Of a stretch of 64,000 nt of DNA, positions 25,541 to 35,215 are shown in pieces. The stretch's first letter is position 1; each line of letters opens with the position of its first letter. Under the pieces are notes generated by a model. The model was not told the origin of the DNA and searched no databases. It saw only the letters and a list, made by a program, of their open reading frames with translations. This DNA comes from Hyphomonas sediminis (GTDB lineage Bacteria > Pseudomonadota > Alphaproteobacteria > Caulobacterales > Hyphomonadaceae), in the NCBI RefSeq assembly GCF_019679475.1, contig NZ_JAIEZP010000001.1:3100001-3164000 (forward strand), written 5' to 3'. The position numbers and the translations under genes were made by a program.

Positions 25541-28500
25541 TCATTGAAAGGTCAAGCTCGGGATAATGATTTCCCACGTTTCTCTCTTCAACTGATGCTG
25601 CCAGTCTGGTGAGACATCACCCGTCGTCCGCGAAATGCAGGCATGAATCTCTCCACGCTCAAATCTTGATCCATGCGGCGGGGCAAAAGCGTTCGAGAGC
25701 CGTGCCAGCCGAACGCCAGTATCGCTCTCGATCCACCATCTTTGATCTGACCAGATAAGTGTGACAGAGTCACCAATATTCGCCGCTGCAATCGCGCTCA
25801 ATACAGGATCGCCTGGCTTCAACCGGCCCGCATAGGATAGATCGACATCCCGCATACTGACGGATTGATAGATGCGATGGCAGCGTGCCAGATCGGTTGG
25901 ATCTGAGAAAACATCTCGTTCTACAATATCTCCGCGCTCGCCGTTCTTTGCGAAGACATTGGATCCACCGGTCCAGATCAATGAAAGGCTCTGCTTGGCC
26001 CTCGTCATCGCGACATAATAGAGGCGCCGCGGCGCATCTGCGTCTTCGTTTTTGGAGGCTTGATCCCATCCTCCGTCTAAAACCACGACGTGATCAAACT
26101 CCAATCCTTTCGCGCCATGGGCTGACAGTAACATCAGACCACGGGGGGCCTGGCGTGCCCCCTTTAGCCATTCTGCCAGCCATTCGAGCACCTCATCGAT
26201 CGGGATCGATCGAGCTCCAATATCGACTTCAAGGTCTTTGATGGCTTCTTGGAGCAGGCACCACCAATTGTTGGATGGATGGGACGCAATGAATGTGGAT
26301 AGCTCGTCGCTGCTCACCATTTTTCCCAAACGCCCCCGGACGAACTCGACCAGCGCCTGGGTTTCGCGCAAACGCCAGAGTGGAAGAGAGTCTTCATTGC
26401 CCATATCGATGGGGATACCCAGGTCCTCGCAATAGCTGCGCACCGGCTGAAGATACTTCCATTGCCGCGCGATGATCGCCGCTCGTTTCCAGTCCCAGTC
26501 GGGCACAAGTTGCGATAGACGTTTCAATTCATTTACGGCAGCGACCGCCTGGTCCTTATGACCACCCTTCACCTTCAGTTGCTGTACACGCCCCTGAGCC
26601 ACTGGGTCGAGAGACTGGAGCGCGCCGCCCTTCGGCGCAGTCCGCCGCCCCTGGTCAATCTCAATTGGGTGAGCGGTCTTCATACGCTCCTTCGCCGGCG
26701 CGATCACAGAGTTCGCCGCTTCAATGATATGCCGCGTCGAACGGTAGTTCTGGACCAAAAATGCCGGCTTTGCCGAATAATCCGCCTCGAACTTTCGAAT
26801 GTATTCGACGCTGGCGCCGCCAAACGCATAAATGTTCTGATCATCATCGCCGACAGCGAAAAGACTGAGGCGTTGATCTGGATCATCCAGGCTCCGACCG
26901 GCGATGGCAGCGACCAACCCGTATTCTTTAGGGCCAATGTCCTGATACTCATCAACGAGGATCCACCGGTAACCCTGGACCAGGGTGTCTCGCTGGGCCT
27001 CGGCCTCGACGGTAGTTAGGCCGTCTCCATTCAACAATTGTGTGGCCGCCTCGATCGCACGATCAAAATCTGCTGTTGTCTGCATGTCCGAGCGCCCGAT
27101 GAAGCTCATCCCCACCAAGCGCATCGCAAAAGCATGACAGGTTGAGATGTTAACGCCCGTAGCATCTTCACCAATCAACGCCCGTAGGCGTACACGGATT
27201 TCTTGAGCGGCATGGCGATTATAAGCGAGAACCAGAATCCCCTTGGGGTCTTCCCGCCGAACCCGTATCAAGAAGGCAATTCGGTGCACCAGCACCTTTG
27301 TCTTTCCAGCCCCAGGCCCCGCCAGAACGAGCACATTGGTTTGATCCCGCTCATCAGAAACAATGTCCATTTGAACACGGTTACCGAGACTTCCCACAAT
27401 CTTTTGCCAAGACGCCGGCATCGTTTGGCGCCGAAGATCAGCGCTCCTGTTTGGTAGCCAACGCCGTAAGAACACGTCACGCTCCAAGGAAAAATAGTCC
27501 TGAGATAGTGAGAGCGCCCTATTCATTGAGAGCAGGCCCTGCTCAGCAAATGCCGCCATTACATGCGTTTGTATCGTTTGCTCCGCATAGTGATCGGCAA
27601 GCGGATCAAAATGACGCTTTGTGAAAGCTTGGGTGCCAGGGCTAAGTTGAAGCGTCATGGCAGGCCGGAATATCGTAAGCCCCCGCCCCAGAGTGATGAT
27701 CTCCTGCTCATGCAACCAAAGCAATGCCCGGTCGAGAAGCTTGGACAAATTACTGACAGAGCTTGCAAGCAAAACATCTGAAGACAGCGCTGCGCTGAGT
27801 TTGCCAACAGTAGTGGCCACCTGAATGTCCTTTCCGCGCGTGCGCGGGGGGACTGCTCCGATAAGGGCGCTTAGGATGAGTTCAGCGCCGCGCCGACGTA
27901 AATCAGCAATTTCTCGAATGGCCCTCCAAGACCTTTGAAGCTCCAAAGTGATGGTCGAGCGATTGGGCTTTCGGAGCCTCAGGCTCCCCTGCCCCCCACT
28001 GTCATCTCGCCCGTCTTCAGCAATGCTCTTAAGCATCCGCTGCAACACATCGGGTCGAACGAAAGCATATCCCTGATCTCTCAGACGCTGACAGACCCCA
28101 GAAATATGAAGGGTGAGCTTTGTTCCATCTGTATCATCAGCGCCTACCTCCTCCATTTCTTGAATGAAGTCTTTTTCGAGCTGCAACGCCTGCTGAAACT
28201 TCTGTATTGAAGTTTCTGCGACGCCAACGGTCACATAAGCTGTCAAAGCTGTATCGTTGGTGGCGATCCCTAAGGTTTCTAGATCGATGAGCGCTTTTCT
28301 CAGTTCGCTCGCCGGCAATCCTGAAACGGACGAAAGCTCATCCGTTGAAACACCGGCATCAGGCTCAGCATCAACGAGGTGACCCACAATACTGAGAAGC
28401 TGTGCCCGGCGGCGCTCTGTTAGTTTGGCGTCGGCAATGATCGCTCTTGCTTCATCGACACTTCGTATTTTCAGTGAGGAGGGGTAGACGTGCGTTCGGT

Positions 28501-30688
28501 TGTGCTCGCGCGTGAGCAATCCAGCTTCTTCGAGCCACGCGATAGCGGTTTTGACGCGCGTATCGTCGGTCGCGCTGTCACGCATAAACTCTCGGTCTCC
28601 CTCTTCTTTGATGATCTCGCCGGGGGTCGCGACAACCTCACCCTCATTTTGAAAGCGTTGATCGAGACGCCGAATAGCTTTGAGGAGCGCTGCGATTTCA
28701 TGCTTCTCTAAGCGAGAACGCGCCGAGAGACTAAACTGGCGTTCGACATCCTCCTCTGCATACAGAAGGACGCAAGTAGCCGGTAGCCGGTCGCGCCCTG
28801 CCCTGCCGGCCTCCTGCATGTAGTTTTCAAGGGATCCGGGAACGTCACTATGAATGACCAATCGGATGTCTGGCTTGTCTATGCCCATTCCAAACGCATT
28901 GGTCGCGGCAATGATCCTTAAAGACCCGCTCCGGAAGCGTTCCTGAATGTCGCGCTTCGTCTCAGGGGTGAGCCCCGCGTGGAAGCACTCAGCCTCAAGA
29001 GACTGAGCTTTCAGGAAATCGGCCATACGCTCCGTGCCGGTCCGCGTGGAACAATACACAATGGCGCCCGATCGCCCCTCCTGCGGCAGATCCGATTTCA
29101 GGGTTTGAAGAACGTCTGCATACTTTGTGGCCTTGGTCGTCCTCTCAACCCGAAAGCTGAGATTGGTGCGGACTGACCCGCCATCTAAAACTGCGAGATC
29201 AACATCGATCTTCGTTTTGAAATGAGATCGAATGTCCTGAACGACCTCTGGTTTGGCCGTGGCGGTTAAAGAGATTACCGGTGCGGGCGGTTCGTCGCCA
29301 GAAAACTCCCCGATGAAGCGGGAAACATATCTGTAGTCGGGCCGGAAATCATGGCCCCACTTGGAAATACAATGCGCCTCATCGATCACCCAATAGCCAA
29401 TCTCTCGCTGTCGGAGCACAGATCGCACCGAAGGTGTGCGCAGCTGCTCTGGCGCGATCAAGAGGATGGCGGCGTCCCCCAGCCTTACCGCCTCCAGCGC
29501 CGCCTGGCGCTCGGGGAGCGACAACATGCCATTGATTGTGAAACAGCCGCTAACGCCGGCTTCGGCAAGCCCCCGGACCTGGTCAGCCATCAAGGCCACC
29601 AGCGGCGAAATCACAACGGTGAGGGCACCGGTCTTCTCATACTTGGAGAGCGCGGGCACCTGATAGCAGACAGATTTACCTGTCCCCGTCGGCAAAATAC
29701 CCAGAACGCTCTGGCCTTGCATCGCTTCGGCAACGATCCGCTCCTGAAGCGGAACGCCTTCCGCATCTTTAGGCTCTGGGCGGAAGGCATCGAACCCAAA
29801 CCAGTTCTTCAACGCGCGCTTCGGATCGTTCTTTTCTGCGCACCAGGAGCAGGATGAGGACCCGCAGCGCGTATCTCGCAGGTCGCGGACGATCCGCGCC
29901 GCCTCTGGGAACTGGATCCTAACCCAAGGCGGCATAACCGACTCGCCGCCAGCCACACTGATCCAAGAGAGGGCATAGGCCGTTGGCCAGCCCCGTGATG
30001 GTTCCGAGAGTCGATCGTTCAGTTGCTCGACCTTCAGACTGCAAGCCGCACCCACCAACAGCTTACGAACGGCATCGCGCGCTCTAGGCTGGTCAGGGCG
30101 GGCTGCCTTACGGATATGGGTGAAGACGGCGTCGAACCCCGCTTGCGCCTCGCCCAAAGTCGAGAGGAAATGATAGGCGATCAGGACGTCGGGATGGGAT
30201 TGATCCATAGCCGACAGCGCGGTGATTTGATTGCCCAGAACCTCAAAGACAAGCCTGGCATCCCGTTCGGGGTCATTGAGTTGTCCGGCCAGCAGCCGGC
30301 CGTCCTGATAGTGCTTCACCAGTCGGTGGTAAGGGTTTTTGGGAAAGGCGAGCGGATTGAGCCAGAGCGTGTCGATGACGCGGTCTGTCAGCCCGCTGAG
30401 TTTGGGCCGCACCGCGATCAGCTGCGGAAGGTCAAACCGGAGAATGTTGTGACCGATCAGGAAATCATCAGGCGCAACGAATTCTTCAAGAGCGTCGATG
30501 GCGCTATTTAGCGCGAGAGAGTTGTCCTGCGCCGATTTCGGGGATCGAAAAGCGATACTTCTATCGGACGCCTGGCGCACGCCCGCAAAGGCGAAGATCT
30601 TTGCGGCGCTGGGGTCGACCTCCAAATCGATCGACACGCAGCGGCGCAGGAGCTCAGCCAATCCTGGTAAGTGGAGGCCACCTTCCAT
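25541..30688 (-). CDS. DnaQ-like exonuclease-RecQ-UvrD triple-fusion helicase
   Basis: A 1715-residue protein with three enzyme modules. Residues ~15-155 form a DEDD-type 3'-5' exonuclease (SIDLEVD, IGHNILRFDLP, NDPERDARLVFEVL). A small Cys cluster (CGSSSCSWC, ~275-283) precedes a RecQ helicase with Walker A PTGTGKSVCYQ near 335, IDEAHCISKWGHDF near 436 and a RecQ helicase C region (STRTGTERMADFL, QEAGRAGRD). The C-terminal third is a UvrD-like helicase with Walker A GPGAGKT near 1124 and VDEYQDIGPKEY near 1250. One polypeptide thus combines 3'-5' DNA unwinding of two superfamilies with an exonuclease. It lies 94 bp downstream of the SRA-HNH gene on the same strand, suggesting one restriction-like operon. 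The fusion is clear; the biological role is inferred. Confidence 0.88.
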   Translation of the reverse strand: MEGGLHLPGLAELLRRCVSIDLEVDPSAAKIFAFAGVRQASDRSIAFRSPKSAQDNSLALNSAIDALEEFVAPDDFLIGHNILRFDLPQLIAVRPKLSGLTDRVIDTLWLNPLAFPKNPYHRLVKHYQDGRLLAGQLNDPERDARLVFEVLGNQITALSAMDQSHPDVLIAYHFLSTLGEAQAGFDAVFTHIRKAARPDQPRARDAVRKLLVGAACSLKVEQLNDRLSEPSRGWPTAYALSWISVAGGESVMPPWVRIQFPEAARIVRDLRDTRCGSSSCSWCAEKNDPKRALKNWFGFDAFRPEPKDAEGVPLQERIVAEAMQGQSVLGILPTGTGKSVCYQVPALSKYEKTGALTVVISPLVALMADQVRGLAEAGVSGCFTINGMLSLPERQAALEAVRLGDAAILLIAPEQLRTPSVRSVLRQREIGYWVIDEAHCISKWGHDFRPDYRYVSRFIGEFSGDEPPAPVISLTATAKPEVVQDIRSHFKTKIDVDLAVLDGGSVRTNLSFRVERTTKATKYADVLQTLKSDLPQEGRSGAIVYCSTRTGTERMADFLKAQSLEAECFHAGLTPETKRDIQERFRSGSLRIIAATNAFGMGIDKPDIRLVIHSDVPGSLENYMQEAGRAGRDRLPATCVLLYAEEDVERQFSLSARSRLEKHEIAALLKAIRRLDQRFQNEGEVVATPGEIIKEEGDREFMRDSATDDTRVKTAIAWLEEAGLLTREHNRTHVYPSSLKIRSVDEARAIIADAKLTERRRAQLLSIVGHLVDAEPDAGVSTDELSSVSGLPASELRKALIDLETLGIATNDTALTAYVTVGVAETSIQKFQQALQLEKDFIQEMEEVGADDTDGTKLTLHISGVCQRLRDQGYAFVRPDVLQRMLKSIAEDGRDDSGGQGSLRLRKPNRSTITLELQRSWRAIREIADLRRRGAELILSALIGAVPPRTRGKDIQVATTVGKLSAALSSDVLLASSVSNLSKLLDRALLWLHEQEIITLGRGLTIFRPAMTLQLSPGTQAFTKRHFDPLADHYAEQTIQTHVMAAFAEQGLLSMNRALSLSQDYFSLERDVFLRRWLPNRSADLRRQTMPASWQKIVGSLGNRVQMDIVSDERDQTNVLVLAGPGAGKTKVLVHRIAFLIRVRREDPKGILVLAYNRHAAQEIRVRLRALIGEDATGVNISTCHAFAMRLVGMSFIGRSDMQTTADFDRAIEAATQLLNGDGLTTVEAEAQRDTLVQGYRWILVDEYQDIGPKEYGLVAAIAGRSLDDPDQRLSLFAVGDDDQNIYAFGGASVEYIRKFEADYSAKPAFLVQNYRSTRHIIEAANSVIAPAKERMKTAHPIEIDQGRRTAPKGGALQSLDPVAQGRVQQLKVKGGHKDQAVAAVNELKRLSQLVPDWDWKRAAIIARQWKYLQPVRSYCEDLGIPIDMGNEDSLPLWRLRETQALVEFVRGRLGKMVSSDELSTFIASHPSNNWWCLLQEAIKDLEVDIGARSIPIDEVLEWLAEWLKGARQAPRGLMLLSAHGAKGLEFDHVVVLDGGWDQASKNEDADAPRRLYYVAMTRAKQSLSLIWTGGSNVFAKNGERGDIVERDVFSDPTDLARCHRIYQSVSMRDVDLSYAGRLKPGDPVLSAIAAANIGDSVTLIWSDQRWWIESDTGVRLARLSNAFAPPHGSRFERGEIHACISRTTGDVSPDWQHQLKRETWEIIIPSLTFQ

Positions 30689-30782
30689 TGTCTACGGATC
30701 TTCCCACCCAGGCGGTACGCTCATACCGAATCAGACTTTCTGCTCGCTTCGATGGAGCCATTCCCGAGCGCGAATGGCAATC

Positions 30783-31931
30783 TTAGCGCCCGATCGACGT
30801 TTCTTTCTGCGCGATGATCTCTTTGAGACGCTCGTTGAGCTCATCGCCCCGCTCACCAAAATGGATCTCCCGGTGCGCCGTCGGACTGATGGCAGCAACC
30901 CAGCGGGGGTGATCGAGCCCATCGTCTGAAAGCCGCTGTGTATGATGGACTTCCAGATATGGTTGGCCCGATTTTGTAAGGAACGGGGCTTTCTCACCCG
31001 TCAGCTCACAGACCCCGCCGGCGCGCGCAAGAATGTAAGCTTTAATCTTTGCGCTGCGCTGACGATATACGCGTCGCGCCTCCTTGGGATTGGTGTTCCT
31101 GACCGCGGTCGCCGCCTCATAGGCTGACGTCCGCAGATCATCGATCGGTGCAATAGGTTGATCTTCTAACTCTTCGTCTGTTTCAGATTCGGCAACAGCA
31201 TCAGCCCGCACGAGGTGAAACTGAATAGCCTTGCGCTCCAGCTTGTCGATGTCGTGCGAGTCGATCATTTCCCAGCCCGCACACACAAATTCACCCATAA
31301 ACTCGACGGGCTTGCCTTTACCGAGCGCCTTAAAAAGCAGAATGGCCTTTCCGTCAGCGGCGTGATCCCGGATCGCGCGGTTCCCCGCTTTGAAGGTCAT
31401 ATCTCCCTTTTGCCCTTCGCCGGTATAAAGGAATGTCTCATGGTCTTCCTGCCAGCCGTCTCGGTAGCCATGCTGCTCACCGGCGTCGCCTGTAAAGATG
31501 AAGACAAAGGGCGCATCAGCCGGCGTTGAAATCCCGCCCTGCATTTGTCCGCCATACACTTCATGAATATCCGCACGCCGATTATAGTGCGCGCCAATAC
31601 GAAACGAATGTCCGTGAGGCGTTTCAGTCGATGAGATCTCTCCGATTGGAACGTCCTTTTCACCCCGCCGGATGACCATCTCGAACCCCAATTTTTGTAA
31701 TTGGCGCGCAACACCCGCGCCACCGACAAACTTGCCGATATCTGTCCCATGCTGATGAAAATGTGCGCCAGCGAGGATTGCCTTTGACCGCAACGCTTCC
31801 CCCTCATGCACCACATAGTACTCCCTCGCTTCCCCGCGTTTGTACTTCTGGAGGAAAGCGTCCGGACCGCGGCGATATTCAGCGATCGCATCGAGGACGG
31901 CCTGTGGCTCGGTGACTTTGGAGATGGACAT
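30783..31931 (-). CDS. ScoMcrA-like modification-dependent nuclease (SRA + HNH)
   Basis: About 382 residues from the ATG at 31931 (a start at 31949 is also possible). The N-terminal ~65 residues (AEYRRGPDAFLQKYKRGEAR, then YVVHEGEALRSKAILAGAHF) match the ScoMcrA-type head domain. An SRA-like base-flipping domain follows (FRIGAHYNRRADIHEVYGGQ, PFVFIFTGDAGEQHGYRDG, MTFKAGNRAIRDHAADGK). The HNH region is C-terminal (YLEVHHTQRLSDDGLDHPRW, then SPTAHREIHFG); the usual zinc cysteines of CPNCH are replaced by SPTAH. ScoMcrA-type enzymes cut DNA bearing 5-methylcytosine or phosphorothioate. With the adjacent fusion helicase it may form a two-gene type IV restriction system. The divergent XRE gene is a likely regulator. 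Confidence 0.85.
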   Translation of the reverse strand: MSISKVTEPQAVLDAIAEYRRGPDAFLQKYKRGEAREYYVVHEGEALRSKAILAGAHFHQHGTDIGKFVGGAGVARQLQKLGFEMVIRRGEKDVPIGEISSTETPHGHSFRIGAHYNRRADIHEVYGGQMQGGISTPADAPFVFIFTGDAGEQHGYRDGWQEDHETFLYTGEGQKGDMTFKAGNRAIRDHAADGKAILLFKALGKGKPVEFMGEFVCAGWEMIDSHDIDKLERKAIQFHLVRADAVAESETDEELEDQPIAPIDDLRTSAYEAATAVRNTNPKEARRVYRQRSAKIKAYILARAGGVCELTGEKAPFLTKSGQPYLEVHHTQRLSDDGLDHPRWVAAISPTAHREIHFGERGDELNERLKEIIAQKETSIGR

Positions 31932-32083
31932 TGCTGATCCCGTGCGCATTCGAAAGTTAGCGGGTTAGAATTTCTCTCAAAGATTGCGATTTTGCAAAAC
32001 TTATCCGGAAATTGGGCGCTACTATTGGGTTTATGGGAAGTAACCCAGACCAAGTCGACGAGCCGAACACCGAGGAGAAACAG

Positions 32084-32464
32084 ATGCCCCCGAAAAAAGT
32101 GAAAGCGCCTGCCTCCCGGTCTCCGAACGATCTCGACCGAATTGTTGGCTCCAACATCCGCGCGCTCCGGCAAAGCCAAAATATCACACTGCAAGCCCTA
32201 GCCACCGAAATCGGCGTTAGCCATCAGCAGCTTCAAAAGTACGAAACGTCCGCCAACCGACTAAGCGCCGGCATGTTGCCCATCGTTGCAGAAGCTTTGG
32301 GGGTGGAAGTGTCGGATCTGTATTTCAATGCGGAAAATGCCGGTTTGGAAACGCACGACGAAGCAGCTTCTCTGCGCAAAGAATGCGAGGGCGTGATCAA
32401 GCGGGTGAAGTCTAAGGACGTGCTGGCCAATATGGCGCGGGTGTTGAGGGCGCTGGCAGTTTGA
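32084..32464 (+). CDS. XRE-family regulator divergent from the SRA-HNH operon
   Basis: The start at 32084 is supported by GAGGAG at 32072-32077; in-frame ATGs at 32012 and 32033 would add a low-complexity leader. The ~126-residue protein has a Cro/CI-type helix-turn-helix (SNIRALRQSQNITLQALATE, then VSHQQLQKYETSANRLSAGM) and a short helical tail. It resembles the many alphaproteobacterial XRE regulators of defence operons. Its promoter region is shared with the SRA-HNH gene, whose start is about 150 bp away on the other strand. Confidence 0.82.
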   Translation: MPPKKVKAPASRSPNDLDRIVGSNIRALRQSQNITLQALATEIGVSHQQLQKYETSANRLSAGMLPIVAEALGVEVSDLYFNAENAGLETHDEAASLRKECEGVIKRVKSKDVLANMARVLRALAV

Positions 32465-32612
32465 TAGGTTTACTCTCGAACGTGAGGCTAACGGTCTTCG
32501 CAATCAACCGCGGTCACCAGCCGCGCCGCAGGAGATTCGCAGGCACGCAGTATTCTCCGCCGACGGATCCTGTAACTTGTTCTGTTTGATATTTTGGCTC
32601 AGCGATACATTT

Positions 32613-35213
32613 TCAGACCGACCAGTTCCCGGTCGTCAGCTGAACACCGCCGATATCCCGAAACGCACGCTCATGACAGGTCAGCACGATGCATTGCACA
32701 TCGACCGACGCGGCATGCAGGGCGTTGAACATCGCCCCCAGCCGATCATCATCACAATACACAAGGGCATCATCCAGAAACACAGGCGCCGGTGTCCCCT
32801 GCCGAGCCATCATCCGCCCGAATGCCAGCCGCGTTAGGACCGCTACCTGCTCGCGCGTGCCGCCGCTCAGTGCCTCCACGCTTTCATTGTAATCTCCGCG
32901 ACGGAGCTTTTCTGCCTGGAACGCCTCGCTCAGAACAATGTCGGTCTTACCCAGAACGATTCCGAGCAAAGGCTGTAGTTCCTGCTCAACCGGCTTGAAG
33001 TAAGCATCTTTCAAGCGCTGCTGCGCGCCCGCCAGTGTCGTTGCGAGCAGCTCCAGAGCCGCAATGTTTTCCTCGATCTTGACCACCCGGCGTTGACAGG
33101 TTTCCTGTGTCGCCCGTGCCTGGATCAACTGCTCATGGACCCCCACCGCCTCCAGGCTGCGGAGCTCACCGAGCAAACGCCCGATGTCTTCCCGAGTACT
33201 TGCAACCTGCTGACTAAGGTTCTCTTTTGCCTCCAGAAGGCGGTCCCGAGCAATGCGTGCGGTGTCGAGATCAGTAGATGCGGATTGTCGGGCATCCAGC
33301 TCTTCCTCAGCTGCCGCCAACTGGCGAGCCGCCTCTTCCGCCGCAGCTTTGAGAGTCTCGCGCCTCACTGACCAGTCGGCTTCAGGTCCGGTCAGGCTGA
33401 CGGCCTCCTCAAGCCGCGTTACCGCGTAGCGCTCGTCGGATTTAAGAACAGCGAGCGCCTCACGCACGCTTGAAAGTTCCTGCGTCTTGAGCGTTGCATC
33501 CGCCTCAGCCGCCTCATAGGCCCGCTCAAGAGCGTCCAAATCTGCGGGGACCTCGGGCGGAGCGGCATCGGGTTTGAAATCCGCGGGGATCTTTGCAATC
33601 GTCTGCTTCAGGAGGAGAGCCAACTGCTGCGCTCCTTCGGGCGCAATGTCAGCAAGTTCACGCGACAGGCTTGCTTGGTCAAGCTGCAAGGCTTGGCGTG
33701 CCGCCGCCTTTGCAGCAGCGTCCTCTATGCTACGGCACCCAAAAGCTTCCAATCCAGCAGCCAGGGCAAGCTCGGACTTTTGAAACGCCTCCAGCGAAGA
33801 TGATGCTTCATGCGTCTCGATTTCGAGGCGCCCCAGGTCTCCTAGCTCGATCTGCGTGCGCCCTGAGAGGCGGATTTCGTCCGGCGGTAGTGGCTGGGCA
33901 TTAATCCGTACGATGTCTTTGCCCAGAGCGGTGAGGTGCGCCCTCAATACCGGGCGAGAGGCGTCCAGTCTTGCCTGGTCTCGGTCAAAATCACGCAACA
34001 GCTCAGTGAGCTGGCCGTAGACTTTTGCCGTCACTTTGTTGGACTGCAGCTCGGTAGACAGGTCGGCAAGACGATCTTCGATCTCCTTCGCGCGGACCAG
34101 ACGTGCCTCAATTCGCTCTCTCTGGGTCCAGGCTATCCGCGCACTTTCGAAATCCTCCGCGGCCTGGCGCGCGGTCCGGCCCGCCGAGAACCGATCTTTT
34201 GCTGCGCGGGCCAGAACCTGGGCGGACGCAAGACTCGTTTCCAATTCTGCGTGGAGTGCAGTTTGTGCCCGCAAATCCTGCTGTATGGCTGCAAGTCTGA
34301 CACGCGCCTTCTGAGCGGCGTCTGTCTGGGTGGCAAAGAGGGCAAGCTGCGCGGATGCATCGACAGACGCGCGGCGACGCTCCTGAACCCGGGCAGTGAG
34401 AAGTTCGACCTCACCGGCGGCTTGCCGCGCCGCGACAAACGCCTCCTCCGCTTTAGCCAAAAGGTCGGCGCGGCGCACCGCTTCTTCAGGATCCGTCAGA
34501 GATTTTAGTTTGCGCTCACACCGTTCCAGTTCCACGGCAGATTGCTCCGCTTGACGGGCCCGCACTTCCAACTCGGCGCAGCTCGCATCTATCGCCGCCA
34601 ACTCGTCGAGCGCGTCCTTGTAGGCGCCCCCTGTCTTTGGCTTCCCGCCGCTGGTCAGCAATTGATTTAGCTCCGCCTGGCATCGCTGAAGATAAGTTCT
34701 CGCCCGATCACCGCCAACAAGCACTCCAACTTCAGCTTCAAGCAGCGCAGACAGCAAATCTGCGCCGCCTTCAGGCTGGTTCATGCTCGCCCCTTGCTCG
34801 ACCCAGAGAAGCCCCATCGGGCCGTAACTCTCCGCATCGGCACCAATGAGAGCGAGTATCCAGTCGTCTGCATTGCCATCGTCTGCAACGATCTCGCCGG
34901 TCGTCAAATTTGTGACCTGAGCCTTCGGGGCATTTATGAATCGCTTCCAGATCCGATAACGCTGCCCCTCTGCTTCAATTTCAATTTCGATCTCCGGGCC
35001 ACCACTGTTGGACAGCGGCAAGAGCGCCCGGGTGTGCTTGTTTTTCGCATTATGCTTTTGCTGCAGCATTGTGCGTACAGCTTCAAAGATTGTCGATTTC
35101 CCGAATTCGTTCGGTGCAGACAGAATGGAGAGCCGATCCCCGATGCCTTCGATGACAACCCCGTCCGCACCGAACTTCTTAACATTCCGCAGTCGGATCG
35201 CTTTGAGCTTCAT
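32613..35213 (-). CDS. YhaN/SbcC-like (Rad50-type) SMC ATPase
   Basis: The ATG at 35213 is preferred over a TTG two codons upstream because GGAGG lies 7 bp before it; the upstream nuclease gene stops 2 bp away. The ~866-residue protein has a Walker A-type loop APNEFGKSTIFEAVRT near residue 35, long Ala/Glu/Arg-rich coiled coils from ~170 to ~720 and an ABC signature plus Walker B region at the end (VEALSGGTREQVAVLTRLAF, then PVFLDDALVYCDDDRLGAMF). This is the Rad50/SbcC architecture in its shorter YhaN form. It would hold and remodel DNA ends for the Mre11-like partner encoded just upstream. Role could be DNA-end repair or anti-phage DNA degradation. Confidence 0.88.
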   Translation of the reverse strand: MKLKAIRLRNVKKFGADGVVIEGIGDRLSILSAPNEFGKSTIFEAVRTMLQQKHNAKNKHTRALLPLSNSGGPEIEIEIEAEGQRYRIWKRFINAPKAQVTNLTTGEIVADDGNADDWILALIGADAESYGPMGLLWVEQGASMNQPEGGADLLSALLEAEVGVLVGGDRARTYLQRCQAELNQLLTSGGKPKTGGAYKDALDELAAIDASCAELEVRARQAEQSAVELERCERKLKSLTDPEEAVRRADLLAKAEEAFVAARQAAGEVELLTARVQERRRASVDASAQLALFATQTDAAQKARVRLAAIQQDLRAQTALHAELETSLASAQVLARAAKDRFSAGRTARQAAEDFESARIAWTQRERIEARLVRAKEIEDRLADLSTELQSNKVTAKVYGQLTELLRDFDRDQARLDASRPVLRAHLTALGKDIVRINAQPLPPDEIRLSGRTQIELGDLGRLEIETHEASSSLEAFQKSELALAAGLEAFGCRSIEDAAAKAAARQALQLDQASLSRELADIAPEGAQQLALLLKQTIAKIPADFKPDAAPPEVPADLDALERAYEAAEADATLKTQELSSVREALAVLKSDERYAVTRLEEAVSLTGPEADWSVRRETLKAAAEEAARQLAAAEEELDARQSASTDLDTARIARDRLLEAKENLSQQVASTREDIGRLLGELRSLEAVGVHEQLIQARATQETCQRRVVKIEENIAALELLATTLAGAQQRLKDAYFKPVEQELQPLLGIVLGKTDIVLSEAFQAEKLRRGDYNESVEALSGGTREQVAVLTRLAFGRMMARQGTPAPVFLDDALVYCDDDRLGAMFNALHAASVDVQCIVLTCHERAFRDIGGVQLTTGNWSV

Positions 35214-35215
35214 GA

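Noticed and set aside
31397-32194. 265-codon minus-strand ORF overlapping the SRA-HNH gene in another frame
   Set aside because: The SRA-HNH frame carries all conserved motifs; this one has none.
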